This document shows, piece by piece, positions 11,658-19,864 of a DNA stretch of 64,000 nt. The position numbers were made by a program, and so were the translations under genes. The stretch comes from Schizophyllum amplum. Taxonomy: Eukaryota > Basidiomycota > Agaricomycetes > Agaricales > Schizophyllaceae. The stretch lies in assembly GCA_007026445.1 (NCBI GenBank), contig VDMD01000088.1:39920-103919 (forward strand), written 5' to 3'. Numbering within the stretch: position 1 is the stretch's first letter; every line of letters begins with the position of its first letter. The notes under the pieces are model-generated. The model was not told the DNA's origin. It did not search any database and worked only from the letters and a program-made list of their open reading frames with translations.

Positions 11658-12966
11658 CTAGTCCATGTGCGCCCCGCCGTCGATGGATATCTGAGAGAAC
11701 CATCAATATTCCGCCACGAAAGCCGAGCGGTAGATACACGCACTGTCTGACCTGTGCAAGTAATTGATAGTCATGAGCACCGGCTCCTGCGCAGAAGCAA
11801 ACCGCATCATCGAGCTCACCCGTGATAAACCCCGATTCCTTGCTTGCCAAAAAGGAGACAAGAGAAGCAACCTCTTCGGGTTGCCCGCAGCGTCCTAGAG
11901 GTGAGACTTTGTTCCACTGGCAGTACGTCAGCAACGAGAGGATTTCTGGAAAGGCAAGGACATGTCGAAAGCAAGATCGGTGTAGTCGTCCAGCTTGTCG
12001 GTGTAGGCTACAGAAGATCCAAGGCTCATCAACACGACTTCCGAGTCGGAAGTGAGGGGCAATAGAGCATACCAAGCGGTGTGTCGACGAGACCTGAGAG
12101 TAGGTGAAGGCGTGAGTATACAATTTGACGGGCGAAATATGGTAGGCTGACGTACCGGGTGCATACGCGTTGACTGTAATGCCGTGCGTGCCTAGAGCAA
12201 GCGCTGAGACTCGTGTGAGTGTTTGAAAAAAGGGTTTTGGGTAAGCCGTACCTGCGCTTTGCGTGAGCCCTCGTACGGCGAATTTGGCTGCCGTGTACGA
12301 TGTCAAACCACGTAAAGCTAGAAGCGATCGAAAGTGAACGCTGCATTAGCACGCAAGGCTCTTCTACGCTCTGAAAAAAAAACTCACGTTGCTTGCAGCC
12401 GATAGACGAAGCGCCTATCAGTCGCCCCTCGCGGTGACCTAATTCGATCATCTTGCGCGCGGCGAGCTGGTAGCAGAGGAAGACACCGGTCGCGCTGACG
12501 GAGGTGACCTTGTTGAAGCTTTCCAGAGTTTCTGCGGGTGGAACGTCATCATCGGCGCGCGACTTCAGATCGGAGGAATCAGAAAACGCACCCTCGAGGA
12601 ACGGCGCAGGCCTAGCGATGCCGGCGTTCGCGACCATCTAAGAGGGATCATCAGGGTTGTGAGCGTCGGAAGTCATAGTTATCGGAGTATGAAAAAGATA
12701 CGCACCACGTGCAGCCCACCCAGAACTTCCAAAGTACCATCGATTATAGCCAGGACGTCCTCCTGTTTTGAGACGTCGCCGAGGAAGACCGCAGCGCGTC
12801 CGCCGTTACTCGTTATTGCGCGCCCCACTTCGTCGAGCGCATCTTTCTTGGACGGGATATCATTGAGGCCAATCGATAGGCCGTCCCGAGCTAGACGCAG
12901 GGCGATGGCCTTCCCGAGGCCTTGTGCGGTGCAGGTGACGATTGCGACGCGGGGCTGGTCGGGCAT
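11658..12966 (-). CDS. Short-chain dehydrogenase/reductase (acetoin or diol dehydrogenase-like)
   Basis: This is an NAD(P)-dependent oxidoreductase of the classical SDR family, split by several short introns. The start is at 12966 (MPDQPRVAIVTCTAQGLGKA). The first glycine of the TGxxxGxG dinucleotide motif is replaced by Cys (TCTAQGLG). Then come the DVSKQED region, VANAGIA (the NAG motif), the catalytic Ser region (IGASSIG), YTAAK (catalytic Tyr and Lys, in SYTAAKFAVRGLTQSA), ITVNAYAPG, LVDTPL, NKVSPLGRCGQPEEVASLVS, SGFITG and a final exon encoding QISIDGGAHMD with the stop at 11658-11660. The order and the C-terminal IDGG resemble diacetyl/acetoin reductases and 2,3-butanediol dehydrogenases. 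An unusual acidic insertion (SDSSDLKSRADDD) follows the NAG motif. Substrate is not determinable. The first-Gly change may reduce cofactor binding. Confidence 0.8.
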
Positions 12967-13702
12967 GGGGAGACGTTGACGATGAGGCCTGAGGACGCGA
13001 GGGGTGGGCTTTCAGATGGTCTGTGAGATGGAGAGTTGGTGAGATAAGCAGATATAATGATGGGATAAGAGAAGGGGACGTCAATGGAAGATACTTATGA
13101 GGAGGAATAAGTGCGCAACTCCGAAGATATATAGCGCAGAGGTGCTTCTTCATGGGAAGTGCTTGCACCGAGTTATGGTTATGAGCTCTGTCCAAGACTT
13201 CTGTGTTTCAGGCTCACCGTCCTCTTGGAAAGTAAGCGGTCAAGCGACCTACCGCCTGGCGAGAGTGAGGCCGTCATGAGGCCTGAGGCCCAATAAGAGC
13301 GAGCTTGACTAATTCACAAAGCTGATTCTCCAGGGGCTCATTTCTGCAATGTGCGAAGAGAACTACTGGGGGTCTCGTCGAGCCAGGGAGATTCTGACCG
13401 TGGGACGAAGACGATGGAGGGAAGGTTCGAGGCAGGAGTCACAGTGACATTAATGTCACGGCGTGGTAAGCACGTGACAACTGATGCGCCTTTCGGCAAT
13501 TGCCATTTCTACAACCATGAGTCAACCGGCGGGTGGCAGCTCTGACCAATGCGAAGCTCCATGATTTCGAGAATTGAGTAAGCATAGTACTCGGACAGGT
13601 TGAGCATACCTGACTTGCGATTGGTGCATCTACAAGACCTGTCCGTAAGGGAAGCCCCTAGCCGGCCTTGTATGTATGCAGTCCATGACACAACTCCACT
13701 AC
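12967..13702. other. Intergenic, no gene seen
   Basis: This is the upstream region of the dehydrogenase gene and of the tRNA gene. Open frames are under 80 codons and unsupported. Confidence 0.4.
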
Positions 13703-13788
13703 GGGCTTGTGGTACAGTGGTAGCACGTTCGCTTAGCATCCAACTTTCGGCTTGCGAAAGGTCCTGGGTTCAATTCCCAGCAAGTCCA
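13703..13788 (+). tRNA. tRNA-Ala(AGC) with a 14-nt intron
   Basis: The acceptor arms GGGCTTG (13703-13709) and CAAGTCC (13781-13787) pair over seven positions. The T arm is CTGGG-TTCAATT-CCCAG. The anticodon stem TTCGC (13728-13732) pairs with GCGAA (13754-13758). The loop reads TT-AGC-A, giving anticodon AGC at 13735-13737, and a 14-nt intron (13739-13752) sits at the canonical place one base 3' of the anticodon. D-arm and A/B-box sequences are intact (TGGTACAGTGGTAGC, GGTTCAATTCC). A T-rich run (ATCTTTTGAG, then CCTTTTTG) follows, which could serve as a Pol III terminator. Confidence 0.93.
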
Positions 13789-13835
13789 TCTTTTGAGCCG
13801 TCCTTTTTGTGCCGTAGGGACAGGTAGGTAGGTAG

Positions 13836-14099
13836 TGTTGGACTTTCGGCATGTCACGTGTCACGCACATGGCAGACACATGGTGGACTCATACGGACAC
13901 ACATGACGCATTTACGATTACATCACGGACATTCGTCTTACTCATCTTACCTATGATGTCAAGCCCTCCGGGCAGTATATAAGGAGGGCGCATCCACCCC
14001 CTCAATCCAAGTCTTCTACTTGACTTACCTGCGCATAGCCTTCAGCTAAGCTCTCTACTAAGGTAGGCTAGGCAGGCGCGCTTCCCCGCATGCTCAACA
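13836..14099 (+). repeat. 5' long terminal repeat
   Basis: It starts TGTTGGACTTTCGGCATG and ends GCATGCTCAACA, so the ends are TG...CA with TGTTG/CAACA inverted tips. A palindromic CACGTG lies near the start of U3 and a TATA box near the middle. Confidence 0.95.
13976..13982 (+). promoter_or_regulatory. LTR TATA box
   Basis: TATATAA lies in a GC-rich setting (GCAGTATATAAGGAGGG) about two thirds of the way into U3/R. It is the probable Pol II core promoter of the retrotransposon and is repeated identically in the 3' LTR at 19736-19742. Confidence 0.65.
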
Positions 14100-14111
14100 G
14101 GTTATGAGCCC
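14100..14111 (+). other. Primer binding site complementary to the tRNA-iMet anticodon arm
   Basis: GGTTATGAGCCC directly follows the 5' LTR. It is complementary to the anticodon-arm sequence GGGCTCATAACC of eukaryotic initiator tRNA-Met. Some copia-type elements, including Drosophila copia, prime from an internal half-tRNA in this way. Confidence 0.75.
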
Positions 14112-14384
14112 CGGTGAGCTGTGTTAGCGCCCTAGTGGCTGCAGCACAAAGTCATCAGCGCCGTCACTGGCAGCGATGACGGAGTTAGCGCCTCCAAAGC
14201 CTGCTATCACTTCAGCTGCTCTAAGCGCTGGTGAAACCATGCCGGATCGCGCTCATCGCGCTTGATCCTGGATGTACCGATCTCCAAAGGAGATGCTGGT
14301 CATCGGCGCAAGCTCGGTTCGCTCATCGGCGCCCATCGTTGGCTGCGATCTTGAACCTGATGCTGACGATCTTCACAGATCATC
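14112..14384 (+). other. Retrotransposon leader between primer binding site and gag
   Basis: This is a 273-bp untranslated leader. No coding or structural element is recognised; it presumably carries the packaging signal. Confidence 0.4.
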
Positions 14385-15890
14385 ATGTCCAACGCCCTCT
14401 TCACTCAAGTCCCTCTCCTCGATGGCCACAACTATCACAAGTGGGCTCAGGCTGTCACAGCCCACCTCATGTCCTACGGCGTCTTCGACGTTGTAAGCGG
14501 CGATCGGGAGACTCGTCCCTCTCCGATCGCTGCTACTGCGAACTCTTCGTCGAATGACGATGAGATTCGACAGTGGAAGAGCGATGATCAGAAGGCCAAC
14601 GGCACTCTCCAGTGTCGTATCTCGCCTGAGATCATGACCGGTATCCCAGATGCTAGCAAGGCCTCCGCCCATGCGCTCTGGGAATACCTCGAGAGCGAGT
14701 TCGATTCGCCGCAGCCCGCCGAGATTTTTAGCTGGTACAAAACCGCTTTTAATTTCCGGTTTCGCGCGAACGAGCATCCTGATCCTCAGATCAGCGTTCT
14801 CAATGACATGTTTGCTCGCTTGACTCAGGAAGGGGAAACCCTGTCTGATTTCTTCAAGGCGATGCTCATGTTGAACGCGACTCCTGTTGCGAGTATCGTG
14901 GAGCATGTCCTGCAGTCCTTTGCGAAGGACAAGCTTACTCCCGCTGTGGTTCGCGAAGCTCTGCTTACGCACTACACCCACAAGCAGGATCTGCAAGGCC
15001 AGGTCAACAAGTTCTCCCACGTCAAGCGCAAGCGCGACGACCCGAAGTACTCTAACCAGCAAAAGAACTCCGGTTCTTCGTCGAACTCCGACGGCAATGC
15101 TGGGCAGAAGAAGCCGGGGCGCGGCAAGCGTGGCAGTGGGAAGGACAAGAAGGCCAAAGGCAAGCAGAACGCCGGCAACGGCGGTCATGCCCACTCGCAC
15201 GCTGCAGTCTCCGAGATTGCAGGATCGATTTCGGTCGGATCGCTCACGGTCGCTCCTCCCGCTCCCAAGTCGTCGCACGTCGCTCTCATCACCCCTGCTG
15301 GAACTTCGGTTCGCAAGGTGAAGGAGAAGGCTCCCATCAACGACGACGAGGCCGTTGCGAACACGGAGATCTCCCGTGGCGTCAAGAATGTCTTTGCTCT
15401 CGCCGAGCAGATCGATGTTCCGGTCACGTTCGAGAGCTTCCGCACCCTCGACAAGGTCGTCAACGACGGGGGCATACCCAAGGATGACGAGGCGATGGGT
15501 TCTCCCACTCCACGCGCGTCGACGTCTGCTCTGACGCTCGATAACGCGCCTCCTGCCAAGCGCGCCCGTACTGGGGAACACCCGGACGTTGCCGACGCTA
15601 TGCAGCAGCAGGAGTTCCAGTCGTTCCTTCTGGACTCTGGATCGAACGAGATGCCCATCGAGCCCCCGCTCAGCCCGCTCGATATGTCCGAGTTCTGCAA
15701 GGACGACGCGGGCCCCATCAACATGGCCGATCTCTTCGGAGACGAACCCATCGGGGATGTGGACATGGACATCGCCATGGCCGCTGGCATTTCTGCCGCC
15801 AACGGGCAAGTACCTTCTTGTCTCAGGCATCTGCGCAATACTGATTGCTGCGCAATACTGATTGCTGCGACACACAGCGAGAGCGCGTAA
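14385..15890 (+). CDS. gag: Gag of the copia element (unspliced product)
   Basis: The 501-codon frame encodes the structural nucleocapsid precursor. The first 210 residues (LLDGHNYHKWAQAVTAHLMS to EYLESEFDSPQ, then LSDFFKAMLMLNATP) match the copia-type Gag core (UBN2-like). Residues about 215-270 are a Lys/Gly-rich basic stretch (KRKRDDPKYS, KKPGRGKRGSGKDKKAKGK), with no CCHC zinc knuckle; RNA binding is presumably by the basic tract. A long acidic, Ser/Pro-rich C-terminal part follows. Read without splicing, the frame ends at TAA 15888-15890. If the intron at 15810-15877 is removed, codon 475 (CAA, 15807-15809) is followed directly by pol codons. Confidence 0.9.
   Translation: MSNALFTQVPLLDGHNYHKWAQAVTAHLMSYGVFDVVSGDRETRPSPIAATANSSSNDDEIRQWKSDDQKANGTLQCRISPEIMTGIPDASKASAHALWEYLESEFDSPQPAEIFSWYKTAFNFRFRANEHPDPQISVLNDMFARLTQEGETLSDFFKAMLMLNATPVASIVEHVLQSFAKDKLTPAVVREALLTHYTHKQDLQGQVNKFSHVKRKRDDPKYSNQQKNSGSSSNSDGNAGQKKPGRGKRGSGKDKKAKGKQNAGNGGHAHSHAAVSEIAGSISVGSLTVAPPAPKSSHVALITPAGTSVRKVKEKAPINDDEAVANTEISRGVKNVFALAEQIDVPVTFESFRTLDKVVNDGGIPKDDEAMGSPTPRASTSALTLDNAPPAKRARTGEHPDVADAMQQQEFQSFLLDSGSNEMPIEPPLSPLDMSEFCKDDAGPINMADLFGDEPIGDVDMDIAMAAGISAANGQVPSCLRHLRNTDCCAILIAATHSESA
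15810..15877 (+). other. Candidate spliceosomal intron joining gag to pol in frame
   Basis: The 68-nt interval starts GTACCT and ends ACACAG, follows a complete gag codon (phase 0) and is followed by a codon in the pol frame (CGA GAG CGC). Inside is a 17-nt tandem duplication (15833-15849 and 15850-15866), each copy holding TACTGAT, a good fungal branch-site match. With one copy it would be 51 nt, the size of other introns here. No obvious slippery heptamer for -1 frameshifting is seen in the overlap. Confidence 0.65.
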
Positions 15891-18800
15891 TCGACGTGCC
15901 CGCGGGTTCTGTACTTGATGTATTGCTGACTGGTTCGCATAAATTTTGTACGACGAATATATGTGTTGTCCACGATCTTGCTGCGTGCCCGACTTGTAAG
16001 GGAAAAACCACAATAACTGGAGACGAGGATTTTCTGCCGTTATGGCTCCTCGATTCCGGTGCATCTCTCCACGTAACATCGGAGATTGATGATCTGGCTG
16101 GGTACGAAAAACTTTCGGAACCTATCATCGCACAGACCGCATCCAAAGACACTCGAGTTGCATTGGTTGGTCGTGGGACAGCCTTCATAGATCATTACGT
16201 TACGAGGCATGGTCGAAAGACTTTGATGACATCTCAGGTGTATCCAGTGTACCATGTACCCGCGTTACACGGTCGTCTTATGTCTTTGGGCACCTTATTA
16301 CAAGGTGGATTGACAGTGCGCGGAAACGCTGCCACAATCAGCTTATATCGAAAGAAGTCTCCTCTTTCGGTAATGGATTTCTTGAAAATCCACAAAGTGC
16401 ATTCTATGTACTTCTTGTGGTCAGCGCCCACAGTGGCGAAGACCATATCCTCGATGTCTACGGTCTACAAAATAGACTATGATATCATGCACCGACGATT
16501 CGCACATCCGTCGAAGGACGTTTTACGTCAGGCGAAAAAGCATACCAAAGGCTTTCCGCAAGATCTTCCTTTCCCTGAGGATACTCGCCCCTGTCCGGGA
16601 TGCGCACAAGGAAAAATGCACCAGCGTGCCTTTCCTGCGTCCGAGACTCGTGCGAAGAACCCTTTTGATTTGATTCACTCAGATCTCAAGGAGTTCCCGA
16701 CGGAATCTTATCACAAGTTCCGTTATTTCATCAGCTTCCTTGATGATTGTCTCTCTCACGCTTGGACCGTATGCTTACGCAAAAAGTCCGATGCGCAGAC
16801 CGCCATCCGCAATTTCATTGCGATGGTTAAAACTCAATTCGGTGTGACCATCAAAAAGTGGCACATTGATTATGGGGGAGAATTTCACTCGCTGGATCTG
16901 ATTGAATTCCTCAAATCCGAAGGGATCGAGGTCGAGCACGGCGTGCCTTATGCTCATCAGCAGAATGGCCGCGCTGAGCGATTCAATCGCACGCTCATGG
17001 ACAAAGCCGAAGCCATGCGCTTTCAGGCTTGTCTACCCAATTCATTTTGGGAGTTCTGCATTCAGCATGCTACGCGAGTCTACGATATGACGCCTATCCG
17101 GCGCCTGAAGTGGAAAACTCCGCATGAAGCGCTGAAGAAAGAACAGCCGGATGTCTCGCTTCTGCGAGTCTTTGGTTGCGCTGCATACGTCTTTATTCCA
17201 GAGGAGAAACGCCAGAACAAACTATCGCCCAAATCGGAGCTGATGACGTATCTTGGCAATCCTGATGGTGTGAAAGGCTTTTTGTTCATGCGCAAAGACA
17301 ACTCCCTGTTCACTGGAGCTCACGCTCTCTTTGACGAGGAGGTGTTTCCCCGCTGTCCTGACAGCGATAAACGTCGTGCACACGTCCCTGTTGGTGAAGA
17401 TTTCCCACAGCGTGACGACGACCCAGTGGACCCACAGGATCCATCCTTTCAGGAACCTGGAGGATTGCCGGATGACGATGATTTTCCACCGCCCGCACCT
17501 CCGGCTCCACACCGTCCCGATTCAGGTGACGATGGTGATGATGGCAATCAGAACCGTCCGAACCGGCCGCATCAGCGAAGGGATGAGACTCCGAGTCGTA
17601 TTCCACGTCCGCGCAGAGATATCACTCCGCAGCAGCAGGAACCACAGGCACCACGGAGATCTACACGCGAGCGGCGAGTGCCAAATCGTCCAGGAAACGT
17701 CTATGGGGAGAAGCGGAACCCAACGGACATTGTCCGGGACATTCAGAACAGCAAGGGCTGGAAAAGGATGGTCGGCGATAATGACACGGGTCGCTCCCGG
17801 TCTAACGCGACCTCCGGTGATGATAGAGTTCCCGGCTCTAGCTCACAACCAGACTCTGGCGCAGGTGCTTCTGAGGATCTAGGCGATGACGAGGCACGCA
17901 TAGAGACGCTATGCCGGGAAGGGGGAGTAGGACTCATCACGATGATGCTTTCCAAAGCCGTCGACAACGATGAGGACATTCCTGACACGTCCAATATCCG
18001 AGATTGGACTTTCCGCGATATATCCAAGTTGCCTAAAGCGCAACAAAAGGATTGGTTGGATGCTTGCCGCGAGGAGCTTGAGGCACTCCGTCAGCGCAAG
18101 GTCTATACCCTTGTGGACCGTCCGAAAGGACGAAAGGTCATCAAATGCCGCTGGGTCTTTGATCAGAAATCTGATGGCCGCAAACGAGCCCGCCTCGTTG
18201 CCAAGGGTTTCAGTCAGATCGAGGGAATCGACTATGACGAGATATTCTCGCCTGTTGTCAGGTACAAGATGTTCCGTCTGGCCATCGCGCTTGCTGCGCT
18301 TGAAGGCTGGCATATGTCAGGTCTCGACGTAAGGAAAGCCTTTCTATATGGCGATCTGAACGAAGAGGTCTACATGGAACAACCCGAAGGCTTCGTTGCC
18401 AAGGGCCAAGAGCGCAAAGTCATGCGCTTGCACAAGGCGATCTACGGACTCAAACAAGCTGCATTCTCTTGGTGGAAAGCGCTGACAAAGTCCACGAAAG
18501 CCATGGGCTGGGTCCGACTCACGTCGGATGCTGGCGTCTTCATCTACCAAGACTCTAAGGGACGCTTTGCCGTCATCATTGTCTACGTGGATGATGCCCT
18601 GTTCTTCTCAAAGGACAAGTCGCTCCTCGCCTTTCTCAAGGCAGAGTTCAACAAGCGATGGGATTGCCGTAATCAGGAGATTACTGAGGAGTTCTTGCGC
18701 ATGCGCATCACTCGAGATGGATCTAAGATCAAGATCGATCAGGTCCCATATCTTGACAAGGTGCTGCAACGCTTTGGGATGCAGAACGCCAAGTTCGCAC

Positions 18801-19540
18801 CAACCCCTCTGCCGGCTGGATACACTCCTATGCCAAACGAGGATGAGGTTGATCCCACGCTCCGTCAGAAGTTCCAATCGGTGATTGGGTCGCTTCTCTT
18901 CATCATGTTGGGCTCTCGCTCCGACATTGCGTACGCAGTGACCAAGCTGTCACAGTTTGCTGCCAATCCATCCCAGGACCACCTACACAAAGCGCTGTAT
19001 ATCTGTCGCTATTTGGCTGGTACCAGGAACTATGCCCTCGTATACGATGGTGCATCAGACGGCGGACTTCTTGCGTTCACCGACTCGGATTGGGCATCTG
19101 ATCCGATCAAGAGACGATCCACGACCGGCTTCTTCATGAAGTTGGCCAACGGGAATGTCTGCTGGCAGTCTAGACTTCAGCGCACCGTCGCGTCGTCTTC
19201 AACTGAGGCAGAATACATGGCGCTCTCTGATTGTAGCCGACAGGTGATGTGGCTCAAGAGTCTCTTGCTAGAGCTCAAGCGCAAAATCACCCTTCCCGTC
19301 CCCATCTGCGGTGACAACCAGGGATCGATCTTCACTGGCAGCAATGCCTACCGAGACCGCCGGATGAAACACATCGACATTCGTTACCATTACATCCGTG
19401 AGCTGGTCGAGGAGAAGGAGGTCGAGCTGTTCTTCATAGACGGCAACGATAACCCTGCGGATATGTTCACCAAGAACCTTGGACGCATCAAGTTCGAGAA
19501 GTTCAGATCCCAACTTGGTCTCGAGTTCTACTCGACCTAA
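15878..19540 (+). CDS. pol: Pol of the copia element: protease, integrase, reverse transcriptase, RNase H
   Basis: The frame has no ATG near its start, so it must be made as a Gag-Pol fusion. Domains in order: protease with LWLLDSGASLHVTSE; integrase zinc-binding HHCC (MHRRFAHPS ... CPGCAQGKMHQ); integrase core with HSDL, HIDYGGEF and NGRAERFNRTL giving the D, D, E triad; a Pro/Asp-rich linker; reverse transcriptase (ARLVAKGFSQIEGIDYDEIF, LDVRKAFLYGDL, YGLKQAAFSWW, VYVDDALFF with the YVDD active site); RNase H (AFTDSDWASDP, SSSTEAEYMALSD, DNQGSIFTG) and the tail PADMFTKNLGRIKFEKFRSQ. No internal stops or frameshifts are present. The usual DNGGEF of integrase is DYGGEF here; the catalytic Asp is kept. 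Confidence 0.95.
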   Translation, partial: RERVIDVPAGSVLDVLLTGSHKFCTTNICVVHDLAACPTCKGKTTITGDEDFLPLWLLDSGASLHVTSEIDDLAGYEKLSEPIIAQTASKDTRVALVGRGTAFIDHYVTRHGRKTLMTSQVYPVYHVPALHGRLMSLGTLLQGGLTVRGNAATISLYRKKSPLSVMDFLKIHKVHSMYFLWSAPTVAKTISSMSTVYKIDYDIMHRRFAHPSKDVLRQAKKHTKGFPQDLPFPEDTRPCPGCAQGKMHQRAFPASETRAKNPFDLIHSDLKEFPTESYHKFRYFISFLDDCLSHAWTVCLRKKSDAQTAIRNFIAMVKTQFGVTIKKWHIDYGGEFHSLDLIEFLKSEGIEVEHGVPYAHQQNGRAERFNRTLMDKAEAMRFQACLPNSFWEFCIQHATRVYDMTPIRRLKWKTPHEALKKEQPDVSLLRVFGCAAYVFIPEEKRQNKLSPKSELMTYLGNPDGVKGFLFMRKDNSLFTGAHALFDEEVFPRCPDSDKRRAHVPVGEDFPQRDDDPVDPQDPSFQEPGGLPDDDDFPPPAPPAPHRPDSGDDGDDGNQNRPNRPHQRRDETPSRIPRPRRDITPQQQEPQAPRRSTRERRVPNRPGNVYGEKRNPTDIVRDIQNSKGWKRMVGDNDTGRSRSNATSGDDRVPGSSSQPDSGAGASEDLGDDEARIETLCREGGVGLITMMLSKAVDNDEDIPDTSNIRDWTFRDISKLPKAQQKDWLDACREELEALRQRKVYTLVDRPKGRKVIKCRWVFDQKSDGRKRARLVAKGFSQIEGIDYDEIFSPVVRYKMFRLAIALAALEGWHMSGLDVRKAFLYGDLNEEVYMEQPEGFVAKGQERKVMRLHKAIYGLKQAAFSWWKALTKSTKAMGWVRLTSDAGVFIYQDSKGRFAVIIVYVDDALFFSKDKSLLAFLKAEFNKRWDCRNQEITEEFLRMRITRDGSKIKIDQVPYLDKVLQRFGMQNAKFAPTPLPAGYTPMPNEDEVDPTLRQKFQSVIGSLLFIMLGSRSDIAYAVTKLSQFAANPSQDHLHKALYICRYLAGTRNYALVYDGASDGGLLAFTDSDWASDPIKRRSTTGFFMKLANGNVCWQSRLQRTVASSSTEAEYMALSDCSRQVMWLKSLLLELKRKITLPVPICGDNQGSIFTGSNAYRDRRMKHIDIRYHYIRELVEEKEVELFFIDGNDNPADMFTKNLGRIKFEKFRSQLGLEFYST

Positions 19541-19583
19541 CAGGCCGAAGAAGATATGCGCTTACGTGCGCTCCGCGACACTT

Positions 19584-19595
19584 AGCGAGGGGGAG
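19584..19595 (+). other. Polypurine tract
   Basis: GCGAGGGGGAG lies immediately before the 3' LTR, the expected plus-strand DNA primer site. Confidence 0.8.
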
Positions 19596-19859
19596 TGTTG
19601 GACTTTCGGCATGTCACGTGTCACGCACATGGCAGACACATGGTGGACTCATACGGACACACATGACGCATTTACGATTACATCACGGACATTCGTCTTA
19701 CTCATCTTACCTATGATGTCAAGCCCTCCGGGCAGTATATAAGGAGGGCGCATCCACCCCCTCAATCCAAGTCTTCTACTTGACTTACCTGCGCATAGCC
19801 TTCAGCTAAGCTCTCTACTAAGGTAGGCTAGGCAGGCGCGCTTCCCCGCATGCTCAACA
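19596..19859 (+). repeat. 3' long terminal repeat
   Basis: This copy is identical to the 5' LTR over all 264 bp. It is followed by the second copy of the GGTAG target duplication. Confidence 0.95.
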
Positions 19860-19864
19860 GGTAG

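Larger units (their letters stand above)
13836..19859 (+). mobile_element. Complete Ty1/copia LTR retrotransposon
   Basis: The element is 6024 bp with LTRs of 264 bp that are identical base for base (offset exactly 5760), flanked by a 5-bp target duplication GGTAG (13831-13835 and 19860-19864). Order: 5' LTR, half-tRNA primer binding site, gag, protease, integrase, reverse transcriptase, RNase H, polypurine tract, 3' LTR. Integrase before reverse transcriptase is the copia order. All catalytic motifs are present and the frames are open. Identical LTRs imply a very recent insertion and possibly a live element. It landed 47 bp downstream of tRNA-Ala, inside a GGTA tetranucleotide run. Confidence 0.96.

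Noticed and set aside
15833..15890. -1 ribosomal frameshift as the gag-pol switch
   Set aside because: No X XXY YYZ slippery heptamer is visible in the overlap, and the GT-AG intron gives an exact phase 0 join instead.
14373..16079. Long minus-strand open frame (568 codons) antisense to gag
   Set aside because: It is complementary to gag, has no copia or other motif, and arises from the GC-biased codon use of gag.
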